From Cymbomonas tetramitiformis (Eukaryota > Chlorophyta > Pyramimonadophyceae > Pyramimonadales > Pyramimonadaceae), in the NCBI GenBank assembly GCA_001247695.2, contig LGRX02035303.1, positions 1 to 64,000 on the forward strand: 64,000 nt of DNA. The letters run 5' to 3'. Below, piece after piece: positions 30,575 through 41,316 of the stretch. Numbering within the stretch: position 1 is the stretch's first letter; every line of letters starts with the position of its first letter. The position numbers and the translations under genes were made by a program. The notes under the pieces were generated by a model. The model had not been told where the DNA came from, searched no databases, and worked only from the letters and a program-made list of their open reading frames with translations.

Positions 30575-31536
30575 CAGTAGAAACTCTATTGTTTTTTATT
30601 GTTTTTTTGGCAAGTGAAAAACAATTTGAAAAGTACAACTTTTTGGGACACATCAATTATATATTTTTGAAATTTGTCCTTATCTTTATCTTCGAGGTAC
30701 GCCGTTTTAATTATTTAGATTTGAACTTTATCGTTATCTTTGCCAGCCTTGAAATTTGAGTTTTCAATGAGTTCGATGTTCACAACGACCAGCTTCAGGG
30801 CACCATTAGCAAAAGCGAGGGCGCGTTTCTTTGGACGGCCAGGACGACTACGGTATTCCAAGACACCTGACAAGACGGACTTCCATCTATCCAAAGGGAT
30901 CCTGGTACAAAGAGGCCGTGAGACTGTGGGGTTAATGTTCACAAGACTACGGGGTATGTCTACTTTGAAATCAAAATTTGACAACGTGGCCTGCGGGAGT
31001 TTATTCAGCTTGATCTTGCGCACATGCAGCTCGCCCCTGGTAGTCTTGCAACATGTACAAAGTTCGGGTGTTTTCTTGCAAAGGATGCAGAGCGCACCAG
31101 ACATGTTAAAGATAACGTGGAAAGTGAGGCCGCTGTCGTGCATCAGGTTCTTGTAGATAGTGCTACCGTGCGGGCGTAGGCTGACGTAGCGGCCAGCTAT
31201 TTGTAAGTAGAACGTGGCGGTCTGAGAATGTACGTATATGCTTGATATTTGAAAATGGCGCTTTCAATAATCTCACAGCGTGCTTACCGAGTTTGTTTTT
31301 CGCTTTAACATTATTTCTGCTCGGCCACGTCTGTCCGAGGCGCGGAATTAAATACGTATTTTATCTCTATGTTTGCCAACTGTGAACATACGAGATCCAA
31401 TATTCGATTTTGAGCTTATTTTTTATCTTTTCACGCGCATCTGTCGCATTTCAAAAATTAATTCGAAATTTATCTTTACAGCGATTTTTTTAAAGAAATT
31501 AATTATATAATTAAAAAAGTAATAGAGTTTCTACTG
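30575..31536. mobile_element. Pogo/Tc1-like element, 962 bp, with TA target duplication
   Basis: Both ends read CAGTAGAAACTCTATT in inverted orientation, with further T-rich similarity to about 22 bp. A TA dinucleotide flanks each end (30573-30574 and 31537-31538), the hallmark of Tc1/mariner/pogo insertion. CAGT ends with a short pyrimidine-rich TIR suit the pogo group. No DDE transposase is present; the only convincing gene is a small minus-strand protein. It is probably non-autonomous. Confidence 0.8.
30715..31143 (-). CDS. Small Cys-rich, AT-hook-like protein in the pogo-like element
   Basis: A 142-residue frame. Residues about 18-36 hold CILCKKTPELCTCCK, a possible small zinc site. Residues about 98-106 read RPGRPKKRA, close to an AT-hook (RGRP core). 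Both suggest DNA binding. The frame lies wholly inside the TIRs of the element. It could be a remnant of a transposase DNA-binding part or an accessory protein; no catalytic domain is seen. A plus-strand frame over the same bases lacks such motifs and is probably a shadow. Confidence 0.45.
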   Translation of the reverse strand: MHDSGLTFHVIFNMSGALCILCKKTPELCTCCKTTRGELHVRKIKLNKLPQATLSNFDFKVDIPRSLVNINPTVSRPLCTRIPLDRWKSVLSGVLEYRSRPGRPKKRALAFANGALKLVVVNIELIENSNFKAGKDNDKVQI

Positions 31537-31800
31537 TAATGACATATAGTCGTCAAGTATTGTCAGTACGGTCGACTATGACATGTGCAGTCATAATATC
31601 TGTCATCCACTCACCATGTGTGACATCTGTCATCGAGAGGCTGATTACAACATCTCGATGATGAAGCAAGACAGTTCTTGACTCAGAACAAACTGTTCTG
31701 AAAGGACGCGTCTTCGCTTCAAGCATGAATTGAACACATGCGGGTATCGTATGGCTAATTCGATCAGCCGATACTGTTAGTTCACCCAATGCCCTCGGGT
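31150..31800. other. AT-rich stretch spanning the pogo-like right end
   Basis: No coding signal was recognised up to the start of the gag-like region, apart from the element end at 31536. Confidence 0.4.
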
Positions 31801-32097
31801 TCACAACCCGATAGTGGCAACGCTTGAGAAGCGTGGGGGCATTGGCGTATATGAGAGAGCATTGAGCTCAAGCAGGAGATTCTGGATATCTGCTGCACTC
31901 ATACCCACCAAACTCTTGCGCGTGCTATTATCGTTCAATAATAGCCGTGCCATACATATTGCTCGCATAGCGAGCCCTGACATTGGCCGCCGCATCTTCG
32001 ACTTCGTTGGTTTCGTTCGACCCCTTTTGGACTCCCACTCCGTAACTGCGTTGCCGGCGCTCGCCACCCCACAATTTGTACCCCGCCTTTTCCCCAA
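31801..32097 (-). CDS. Short basic frame, unknown
   Basis: A 98-codon frame opening with MGKRRGTN, basic in the first half, with a possible helical region (SAADIQNLLLELNAL). No family recognised. The plus strand is also open here, so coding status is uncertain. Confidence 0.2.
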   Translation of the reverse strand: MGKRRGTNCGVASAGNAVTEWESKRGRTKPTKSKMRRPMSGLAMRAICMARLLLNDNSTRKSLVGMSAADIQNLLLELNALSYTPMPPRFSSVATIGL

Positions 32098-32127
32098 CGC
32101 CCCTCCTACGTATAGGATTTAATTCTG

Positions 32128-34477
32128 ATGTCTTCGTCTTCAGTTGGAACCCCGGCCGTGGGCGCTAGGATGCGCCGAGACTCTATTTTCGCTAGAAACG
32201 TGGGTCTCGCTATAGGAGCACTCCGCAGTCAGCGCATGTTGCCCTTGCTGCTGCTGACAAAACCCGTGGCAACGCCGTTTTGCAATCGTCTTGGGACATT
32301 GATGTTGCGTCAAGCGTGTTGCTAAGGACACCTTAGGTACCAAGGCGTCCTCATTTTCCGGAAGTGAGCCACATCGACAACTTCTTTGGGACTCCTTGGT
32401 GACTGCGTTGGAGGCTTCTTTCGTCAACAAGGACTCTGCCAACGAGGACATTTTTGACCTCGTGGACGTCGACAAGGAGGTTCACCCAATTTTCAACGAC
32501 ATCTTACTTCGTGCGTTGGTTTCGTTGACGACTCCCCACTCTCCTGCTCGAAGGTGGGTTGACGCTTCGGCTAGGATTTCTCCGCGCGACGGTAAGCGTG
32601 CGCTCCTGGAGATCACCAAATGGCGCCGCCTGGGCATCGGCCGCTCCGCCATCACGAGGAGCTTTTGGGCATTTCTTTTGGGTCCTTTGACGATCCAGAG
32701 CCCTTGGTAGCTCAATTTGACGAATGCCTCAAGGCTATTACGGCTAGTGGAGCCGGTTCTCTGGACGACAAGGCCGCCAAGCGACGGCTACGGCGGCACT
32801 GGATGCCGAATTTTATCGAGAAGTCATCACCCCACTTCGCCTCGACACCGAGTTGGCTAAGGTGGGCATCGAGGAGATTTACACGCACGTTCTCGAGGTG
32901 TGGTGGTGTGCAAACCCTAATGGCCCTCCCACCCGCCCCAAGGCTTCACCGTCGCCCACGCATCTTGCAGCGGCTTACGCAGGTGGGAACCAGCCTGACG
33001 TGAAGGAGTTCCTCGAGGAGTTTGCCCGCATCGTGGGTGAGGCTTCTTCCTTACTTGCCTCGCATGGGGAGAATGGTAGTGAGCGTGGCACACCGCCGCC
33101 ACGGGATGAATTTCCCCGTCGGCATGGCGCCGGTGGTGTGAAGTTTCCGCCGTCCGAGTGGCGCGATGATCGCAACCGTCGACCCGACGGTAAATTCCAT
33201 GGACGTGACCGTCGAGTAGGATTTAAACATCGTTTTGCGGCCTCCCCGCTCCCGAAAGGGGGAAATTGGTCACAATCGCGTTCCACGCAAGCGGCTAGGT
33301 GCATTTCTTTCCACTCTGCATCTTCGGCCTTCGTACAGGAGTGCCCTCTCTGCCCAGGACACTTTCATGACACGGCACGTTGCCCGGCGGTGTGTAATTC
33401 GTGTCATGAGGGACTACGTGATGCCGCCATGGACATGGACATCGTCGTTTCGGCCTTTCAAACCGCCTTCGACGCGATGAGAACGACGAGGGGTTTGCTC
33501 AGTTGTGCCACTAGCACGACCAGCCACTGGTACGTGACGACCCCGAGCCCTTTACGTACCCGGTGGGACGCGATGTGGGTTTGCGTGCGCACTATGCGGG
33601 CTTGAGCCGTAGTGCTACATCGGACACCGGCATGGGAGGTGTACTTGCCGACGCACGAGGTGTGCTCGACTCCCGGCGGTCTGCGGCCGCGGTTGCAGAG
33701 GTCGGTGGTGCTGCCACGTCAGGTGTGTCTGCACCCGTTCACCTTGGCACTTTGTCTGTGCCGCAGGTGGTGTGCGATGTGACACCACCTGCCAATCACG
33801 AGATCGAGACTCAGCCGCTATACCCGGTTTTACCGTCAGACCCGGCAGCCCACGAGTCTCCTTTTGAGGAGCCCCTTCAGGTGACCTTCATGGACAGGTT
33901 TCACCCGGCATGCCCCGACGACCTGTCACTTAATGTGTGCTCGATTGAGTTTGCTAAAGGGCAGCCTCACCCGGTGGAGCTTTCCGTGATCGACGATGAC
34001 GGTGACTCGGACATTTTTTCTTCCCACGGAGACGAGATTCCTTCGGCCCCGCCGACTACACTTTCACGTGTCGGTGTGGCAAAGTTGCCGAGGACCTTGT
34101 CGTTTGCATATCTTGCCCTGCCCGCCCTCATGTGCCTTGCATGTGCCTCGGCGGTTCAGGGTTCGGTGGTGCTCGATCGAGCCGTTGACTTCACCGCAGC
34201 AGTACATCCCACCGGGGTGACTGCCAACTGTCCGTCTGTCTTGCCTTTTACTTTACCTTTTAGCATTTCTTTTGCTTCTCTGGTTTCGGCAGACTGGGAC
34301 TTTTGTTTTTACATTTCTGGATTCCTGAATTTACTCCACGCATGTGGTTCTGGGTTCTGGGTTATGGATTATGGTTCTGGCTTCTGGTTCTGGACTCTGG
34401 CTTCTGGACTCTGGTTCTCGACTATGGCTTCTGGACTCTGGTTCTGCAGCTTTGTGGACCACTTTGAAAGTGGCTAG
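32128..34477 (+). pseudogene. Decayed gag-like polyprotein region
   Basis: Three overlapping frames have to be combined to follow it. Segments such as LVTALEASF, RALVSLTTP and the residues after YTHVLEVWWCANP look like a retroelement capsid. A Cys/His cluster with CPLCPGHFHDTARCP near 33340-33385 looks like a zinc knuckle. The last frame (33563-34477) is open but unrecognised and ends in a Gly/Phe/Trp-rich stretch built on a short ggttctggcttctgg repeat. A tyrosine recombinase tail follows at 34.9 kb, so I suspect an eroded DIRS-like element. No RT was found. Confidence 0.45.
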
Positions 34478-34850
34478 GTAGCTTTGAGATCGGCTGTAAG
34501 AACTTAGCTTGAAAGCAGTATCCTAGCAGCGGTTTTAGAAAGGGACCGCCCTGGCTAAAGCACAGGCCTCCCTCTAGCAGTTCCCGGCTCCTAGCTGTTT
34601 GTTGTTTCGGAACAATTTGCTTTGTCTGTGCTCCGCTCTCTGCCACCTGTAACAGCACTATGTACAGTCACAGGGTGGTGTGCTGGATTCAGTGACCCGT
34701 AGGTCATAACTTGCTCTGACTCCCGTTAGCTGTACCAGTACTCGTACAGTACTAGGTGACAGATACCTAGGCCACAGACCGCTTTATATTCGTTATCTCC
34801 TATAATCAGTTGACACTTGTATGAAAAATATTTAGTGACCACCCGATATA
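34478..34850. other. Non-coding spacer between gag-like region and recombinase
   Basis: GTACTG/CAGTAC-type short palindromes occur near 34735-34755. No gene was recognised. This is where a complete DIRS-like element would be expected to carry RT and RNase H. Confidence 0.4.
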
Positions 34851-35259
34851 TTGCGGCACAATATATCTCACAGATTACCTCAAAGTTTTGAAATTGCTTG
34901 ATTTACCCCTGTCGGAAGGATTCTTGTTCAGGCCTCTCAGATCTGGCGTCGTTGAAACCCGTCCGCTCACTCGCAAGCAGATGAACTCGGACCTTAAGTT
35001 CTGGTTGGAAAAGGCGGGTTTGTTCCACGGCGAGACATTTTTCAGCATTCGGACGGCTGGAGCCATTCAACTCTTCTTGGAAGGAGCCGATCTTAAAAGT
35101 GTGATGGGACAAGCGTATTGGAAAACTGAAAGGATTGCGAGGCACTACATGAAGATTTGGCAGGTCCTCGGGATGTCCTCCGGCAAAGTGAAAAATTTCT
35201 CACAGAAAGATTATCTCGAACTGAATGTTGCACAATCATTCGTTCGTGTATTTGTTTAA
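34850..35259 (+). pseudogene. Tyrosine recombinase C-terminal fragment (DIRS/Crypton type)
   Basis: About 120 codons. RPLTRKQMNSDLKFW leads into TFFSIRTAGAIQLFLEG, corresponding to the HxxR box with Phe at the usual His position. It ends with YWKTERIARHYMKI containing the nucleophile Tyr. The N-terminal part and the first catalytic Arg are missing. Recombinases of this kind insert DIRS retroelements and Cryptons without target duplication. The fragment and the lost His argue against activity. Confidence 0.7.
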
Positions 35260-35329
35260 CATTTTGTTGACTCGATTGTTTGAGGTTTGGGAGAGGCGGC
35301 AAGAGGCGGCGTGGTTTAGGTTTGGGCGG

Positions 35330-35884
35330 AGAAGCGATGCCGGCGTGGGGCCTTGGTTTTTCGCCTTCTTTTCCGCTTCTTTCTCGCCACTCCTACCCAA
35401 AGGGAGCGGATCTGAATGGCGAACCCAACAATCATCCCGTTTTCGGGAAATCCATAGGTTCAACAGTAGTTACTGTTGATCCTCGGTATTCTCCCCGAAA
35501 TGGAGATGACGCGTCACCGGGGAGGCAGATCGTCTGATACACTCTCATTCCCGGATCTGAAACGATCAGGCGCCGGTTCACTTCCAGTGCCTTTCCGTTT
35601 GTGAGACGCGAGAGTCGTACAAATACTGAAGATTTCGTGCTTGTTTTCACTCATTTTCCTGCCTGTTGACGAATCTTCGCGTTTCCCTTGTGTTTCTGGC
35701 TAATTTTTCCTTCCCTGCCCACACGCCCAGAAAAAAATGTGTACCTCCAGCTCAGGGCTCCGACCCGATGCCGGCGTGGTGCTTTGGTTTTTCGCCTTCT
35801 TTTCCGCTTCTTTCTCGCCACTCCTACCCAAAGGGAGCGGATCTGAATGGCGAACCCAGCAATCATCCCGTTTTCGGGAAATCC
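35330..35884. repeat. Direct repeat of about 118 bp, two copies
   Basis: Copies at about 35336-35455 and 35767-35884 share gatgccggcgtgg through cgttttcgggaaatcc with few changes. In copy 1 the repeat runs on into ataggttcaacagtagttac. In copy 2 that continuation is displaced by a 172-bp insertion and resumes at 36066. Confidence 0.85.
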
Positions 35885-36056
35885 TACTCTCGCAAGCCAG
35901 AGGTTACGAGCTTCGGCCGCTGCGCGGCCGATCGCGCGATTCGGACAGAAAGCAATGGAAAGCAGCTCGTAACTCCTCCGGACTACCACAGAAAATAAAA
36001 AAATCGATAAACCGGGAGAAAATCGCCGCGTCCGGAGGCTCTGACTTGTGAGAGAA
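35885..36056. mobile_element. 172-bp MITE with 9-bp target duplication and visible empty site
   Basis: The insertion is flanked by GGGAAATCC at 35876-35884 and 36057-36065. Its ends, tactctcgcaagccagag and ctctgacttgtgagagaa, are imperfect inverted repeats (15 of 18). The uninterrupted sequence is present in the neighbouring repeat copy near 35450, which serves as the empty site. A 9-bp duplication suits the Mutator-like superfamily. Confidence 0.85.
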
Positions 36057-36151
36057 GGGAAATCCATAGGTTCAACAGTAGTTACTGTCCGGGTGCGTCC
36101 TCCATAATGACGTGGAACTGACGTCAGCGTTTGCCTGTCCGTGTCCTCCGC

Positions 36152-36879
36152 ATACTCGTGAAGGTATCGACTGATTAGACTGATTGATTAATTCAGTCAG
36201 TGACATGAGCGACAAAAACCAAATCAGTTCATGTCACCGACTGAATACGATGTCACCAACCGAATACCAATTAATTCAGAAAACTCTCTCACCTCGCCCA
36301 TCACATATATAAGTAATAATTTATTGCGGTGGGGGGCGACGTATATTAATATTACCGCCAGAAGTTAAGGATATATAATTATATATATGATTTATGGTAT
36401 ATATAATTTATATAACATATTTGCTTGAAATTTCTTGGCGCTTCGCGATAAAGAGGGGGGTGGGGGGAGGTGGGGGGAGTTCTTGGGGTGGGGTAGCGGG
36501 AAGCGTTTCGTGGGGGGAGGGGGGGTTCACGAGGTGGAAGCGTGGGGAGGGGAGGGGGCCCCCCGCCTCCCCCCCCTCTTTATCGCGAAGCGCCAAGAAA
36601 TTTCAAGCAAATATGTTATATAAATTATATATACCATAAATCATATATATAATTATATATCCTTAACTTCTGGCGGTAATATTAATATACGTCGCCCCCC
36701 ACCGCAATAAATTATTATTTATATTTGTGATGGGCGAGGTGAGAGAGTTTTCTGAATTAATTGGTATTCGGTTGGTGACATCGTATTCAGTCGGTGACAT
36801 GAACTGATTTGGTTTTTGTCGCTCATGTCACTGACTGAATTAATCAATCAGTCTAATCAGTCGATACCTTCACGAGTAT
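36152..36879. mobile_element. MULE-like foldback element, 309-bp TIRs
   Basis: The left arm, 36152-36460, pairs with the right arm, 36571-36879, as an inverted repeat without gaps (coordinates sum to 73031 throughout) and with only a few mismatches. The 110-bp centre is a G-rich tract with no gene. Identical 9-bp GTCCTCCGC flanks lie at 36143-36151 and 36880-36888. Long TIRs with a 9-bp duplication indicate a non-autonomous Mutator-like element. The high arm identity suggests recent activity or gene conversion between the arms. Confidence 0.9.
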
Positions 36880-37125
36880 GTCCTCCGCGGTCTTCGACCT
36901 GTCCTCGGCGCCTTAACAGGTCACAGAATTCATTCCACTGGTAATAACCGAGCGTCACGAGATTACGTCGTCTCGTCTCTCGTTTTCTGACCTGCCACCC
37001 AAACCGTAGAACGGCCCTTAATCGAGAGTTTCAGGAATTTTCCAGCTCTCGACGCAGGTGTGCTGTGGTGTACAAGAGTGCAGAGTATACAGACACAGCC
37101 TTCACATCGGCATGCACGCGCGCTC

Positions 37126-38733
37126 ATGATGTTCCCCGCAGCCTCTGGCGGCGAGGCCGGTCAATGGTGCCATGACGGCAAAGGTAACGGACACCACCTG
37201 GCAGCGGTGACAGAGCGAGAGCTGCAAGTCATCAACGACATCCAAACGCAGCGCAGCGCAGCGGACGGGAAGGCAGCTTACATAAGTGCACCCGATGACA
37301 TCAAGTCCAGCAGGGCCGTTGTGATGACTTTCGTTCAAAGATTCTGGAGCGAACTCGGTGAGGTGGCGATGCCCCTCCGGGAGGAGGTCGACGTCATACT
37401 CGCGGCCTTGCGCAATTGTCCCTCGACAGACTCTAGAAAGCGGTGCTTTCGCGCCGTGCCGGAACCCGATGTGCTCAGCGCCGACAAAGGTTTTATGCTG
37501 CAGGCCATGCAGGTCGATCCACACCTCATAGAAGTGGCTTCGGCTGCTCTGATGAAGGACAGGGAGTTCATATTGAGTGCTGCGTCACTCGCAGGTCTGA
37601 CAACACTTCATCATGCCGAAGTGTTTCGTGGTGATAGGGATGTGGTTCTCGCCGCCGTGCAGCAGAATGGCCAAGCTTTAATGTGGGCAACAGAGGAGCT
37701 AAAAGATGATTTGCACATCGCTCTTGCAGCGGTGCAAAACAATGCCGATGCAGTGAACGAAGTCTCGCAACGGCTCCGAGGCGTGAAAGACGTGATGCTC
37801 CTGGCTGTGCAGCAGAAGGGCGAGTTGCTGCGACTTGCTTCTGATGACCTAAAGGAAGACTTGGAAGTGGTTCAGGCCGCCTTGGCACAGGGTGGGAAGG
37901 CCCTGGAGCACGTTGGCGGTGCAGTAAAGGCCGACAGGGAGCTGGTTAAGAGTGCGATTCGAGATTGCGGAAGAGTTTTTGAACATGCTTCGGAGGGGCT
38001 TAGGTCGGATAAGGAGCTTCTCCTTCTCGCCTTGAGTGATAAGAACTCTTACGGGTGGCCCTTTCGGTTCGCCTCCGCAGCCTTGCGAGATGACCCGGAA
38101 GCCTTATTGGCGGCCCTGTCACACCAGGCGCAGTTGCTCAGGTACGCTTCCGAGAGGCTCCGCAACGACAAGGCAATCGCCCTCGAAATTGTGAAACGTG
38201 ACGTCAAGTGCTTTTCGCTGTTCTCCGAGCAGGTTCGTGGAGACAAGGAGCTGGCGCTGCTTGCCGTTACGACTGATGGTATGATGCTTGAGCATGTGAC
38301 GGGGGACTTACGTTCTGATGATGAGGTGGCGCCGGCTGCGATGAAACAAAACTTTGCTGCCAAAAAGTGGGCTGAGGGTAACACCAAGCCGGTTTATCCC
38401 GTTGTCACTGCCGAGGTGATAAAGAATTGGGAAAAACAGGGAATCACTAAGTGGGAGAAGTATCCAAGCCCTACGCCCGTCGTGAAGACCTACCGGTGTG
38501 ATGGTGAACCGATGCAGTTTGAGGTTACAGTGCCATTTTGGGACCATAATAACAAACAGCCGATCGAGTGCATCTATATTAAAGACTGCACAACGAGTGA
38601 AGTAGGTGGTATAAAAGTCCTTCTTCCGATGGAACCGGCCGTGGCCTTCTTTGCACAGTCAAGTGGGACGTTTGCTGTGCATGTCAAGTGCATGGACCGT
38701 GGTGTTTGGGCTTCTGAACCTGTAGTTTGTTGA
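37126..38733 (+). CDS. DUF4116 repeat protein, single exon
   Basis: The start is the first in-frame ATG (MMFPAASGGEAGQ); about 535 residues. From residue about 120 to 425 it holds around six repeats of the DUF4116 type, each with a core like DREVVLAAVQQNGxALxxASxELRxD, for example near DRDVVLAAVQQNG and KDVMLLAVQQKG. These 45-50 residue units are common in giant viruses, stramenopiles and other protists; their role is unknown. The C-terminal 110 residues look like a separate beta-rich domain. No introns. Base composition is close to the gene-rich parts of the window and the frame is intact, so I take it as a real gene. Confidence 0.75.
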   Translation: MMFPAASGGEAGQWCHDGKGNGHHLAAVTERELQVINDIQTQRSAADGKAAYISAPDDIKSSRAVVMTFVQRFWSELGEVAMPLREEVDVILAALRNCPSTDSRKRCFRAVPEPDVLSADKGFMLQAMQVDPHLIEVASAALMKDREFILSAASLAGLTTLHHAEVFRGDRDVVLAAVQQNGQALMWATEELKDDLHIALAAVQNNADAVNEVSQRLRGVKDVMLLAVQQKGELLRLASDDLKEDLEVVQAALAQGGKALEHVGGAVKADRELVKSAIRDCGRVFEHASEGLRSDKELLLLALSDKNSYGWPFRFASAALRDDPEALLAALSHQAQLLRYASERLRNDKAIALEIVKRDVKCFSLFSEQVRGDKELALLAVTTDGMMLEHVTGDLRSDDEVAPAAMKQNFAAKKWAEGNTKPVYPVVTAEVIKNWEKQGITKWEKYPSPTPVVKTYRCDGEPMQFEVTVPFWDHNNKQPIECIYIKDCTTSEVGGIKVLLPMEPAVAFFAQSSGTFAVHVKCMDRGVWASEPVVC

Positions 38734-40072
38734 GATTGATTGCTGAAATTAGGATGCGACGATGAGTGCACACATTAGGAATACTCTAAATGTAATAGAA
38801 CTATACAACTTGAATATGTTCACAGAGTCGTAGATATTAGAAAATTGTTGCCGCACTTTTGAGCTTGGTTGCATCGTCATTCATTGCTATCATATTTCAT
38901 GGCGGTTAGGGCGAATACAACATATAGCGCACACGGTTGGTGTGTCAATTACTCATCAGATAGCGCACTTGTATCATTGCATATAGTGCAACGTGTCATC
39001 ATGATTCACGAGTTTGGAGAGAGTTCTAGAATCTATTTCTTTGACGGTCACAATTTGACAGATTGATGACTCTTCCAGTGTGCCACTCTTGGTAACACCG
39101 TGTATCACAACACTCACACTCTGTATTATTCTGTTGAATTTTTCAACCTTTCCGAAAAACTACCGAACCCGTAATTTTGTCAAGCATACCCAAACTCAAC
39201 CTTAGGGGAGTCGATGGTAAGCTGCGTGGGCGATTTGAATGTTTGACGACCAGCAAATCGGGATATAAATGCAGAGAAATACAATCAAAATCATCAAATG
39301 ATTTAATCCAGAATATTCCGATATGGGAGCTTCCAGGTGGAGATCTAGATATTCCATGCAAGACATATGGAGATACCGATGAGCGATTGCCCTTCACCGT
39401 TCGGATGCACCGCACAGCGCATACAGAGTAGTAGCTTTACAACATATTAATATTGCAAAGTGACATAGCTTGTGATAATACTCTAGTATCGTGTCACAGT
39501 AGATTATAGTACTCGAACATTCCTCCATAATATTCGATGATGACACATTACTAGAGCTATCGGACATTATGTAGCAGGGTTTACAGAGGCCACTAGGTAC
39601 AAGGCTAACACGGATACCGGTATTGATAGGCAGGCAATAAACTATTAAAGGGGTATCACTGATAGGCTGGGTGACTAGCTAGGAGTGAGCTCTGGTGGGA
39701 CGGTAGGTAGTAGACTAGCCAGCCAGGGTCACGAGGGTAAGAGTCTGATAAACAGAGACTATCCATGAGTATAATTTCAGTTAGATAATGCACAACAAAA
39801 TGCAGGGGGTGAGCAATCTCAAGCATAAGCAACCGATACGAATGTATAAAATGTGAAGCCAGCAGCCTTGCTGGTTCCGGTGATAGGATATGAGACTAGG
39901 ACACGTGAAACGACATACGACAATAGATATATAGTTCGGATGTCGGAACGGGAACGAAGGGTGACGGAACGGGTCGAACAGGTCGACGAGTGACGGCCGT
40001 GACAGAACGTGACACGTGCACTCGGTCAGATCAGGCCAGACAGAGTCTGGGGTCGGGACACCCACACTAGGG
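38734..40072. other. Non-coding stretch between DUF4116 gene and LTR
   Basis: Frames up to about 94 codons exist on both strands (for example 39177-39431, plus) but show no domain or codon signal I trust. No repeat was recognised. Confidence 0.35.
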
Positions 40073-40595
40073 TGTCACAGTCCCTAATCTAGCACACCAC
40101 CTCTGGACTAAATACAGACCAGAGGACACGGGGACAAAACATAAAACTCAAGCGGTCCACTGTGCAATTGTAGGAGTCTACACCTTGACTTCTTCTCTTC
40201 TTTACGGTTTCGGACTTATACTATTCTACACTTATTAAACGACCGCACGAGGTATGCTTACGCTTGGTCAACTACAAGACTTCGGTTTCGTAAATCTATA
40301 TAGTTATGCTTTTGCTATCAGTGCATGCTTTCAATACACAATATACAGCAGTTACGGCTCTTTACTTTTATGTTATACTTTTCAGTTCAGTTCATCTCCC
40401 CGAAACGGGTTACTCTTAGAGTTCTTATACATTCAGGAACTCTTTCCATAACTCAACTGTACTGAGTACTCCGTACAACAGTCTAGGCACCTCACATCAA
40501 CATCATTCTGATCGGTCCTACTGTACTCCGTACTGAGTACTCCTGCGTTTTATACTTAGCCGTTTTTCTTGCTCTTGTGCTTGCCTCCTAGCACA
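40073..40595 (-). repeat. Putative 3' LTR of chromovirus 2
   Basis: On the plus strand the segment opens tgtcacagtccc and closes cctagcaca, so in element sense it runs TGTGCTAGG to CTGTGACA, a TG...CA terminus. A polypurine tract lies directly upstream in sense. An internal ACTGAGTACTCCGTAC-type short repeat occurs twice. The matching 5' LTR is not visible near 48.5-48.9 kb, so the boundary rests on sequence signals only. Confidence 0.4.
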
Positions 40596-40596
40596 A

Positions 40597-40612
40597 CTCC
40601 CCCCCCCTTAGG
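40597..40612 (-). other. Polypurine tract of chromovirus 2
   Basis: In element sense this reads as an A/G-only run with nine consecutive G, next to the putative LTR start. It would prime plus-strand DNA synthesis. Confidence 0.45.
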
Positions 40613-40879
40613 GAAGGTCACGTCCACGCTGACCACGTCGGACCAGTAAAGTTTTTATACAGATCTTCTACTGTTGCTCTGAATGATTATACAGGTCTCA
40701 GCCGCCTGTTGTCTGGGATGACATTACACTTCCCAAGACACACCGCAATAAGGAGATCGACCTCTTAAGCACAAGGGTCGGCCTCTCACCGGTCTGCCAT
40801 CTGCACTACCAGGCTCCCCCAAGGCTCAAGGTTTCACATCCATTACCACGCTCAAGGTTTTAAACCTCCCAACACGGTA

Positions 40880-41310
40880 CACTTACAGGGGATGACAATA
40901 GGTTTGCCAATTACCTGACAGTTCTCGGGATGCCGGCCCGGAGGAAAGGTTTTAAACCTTCACCGCCTCCTCGGAGTGCTAGAGCTTTTACCCAGATCTC
41001 CAACTGCTGCCCGGTCGTGCCAGGTCCGGAGCCAATGCTCTCGTGAAATGGATTATACAGATTTCCACCTGTTGCCTGGTCGCGCCGAGGCTAGAGCCAC
41101 TGCTCGCTTGGATAGATTACCCAGGTTCTCACCTGCCGCTTGGTCATACCAAGGCTTAGAGCCACTGCTCAAATGGATTATACAGATTTCCACCTGTTGC
41201 CTGGCTGTGCCGAGGCTAGAGCCACTGCTCTCTCGGATGGATTACCCAGGTTCTCACCTGCCGCCTGGTCTCGCCAAGGCTGGAGCCACCGCTCTTCCCG
41301 ACGCTCCCCA
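40880..41310. repeat. Dimeric repeat of about 125 bp in chromovirus 2 3' UTR
   Basis: Two alternating 62-65 bp units, one with gattatacagatttccacct and one with gattacccaggttctcacct, each ending in gagccactgct. At least two full dimers lie between the pol stop and the LTR. Confidence 0.8.
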
Positions 41311-41316
41311 ACGCTC

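Noticed and set aside
36152..36879. The long hairpin as a microRNA precursor gene
   Set aside because: The 9-bp target duplication and exact termini identify a transposable element, though small RNAs may still arise from it.
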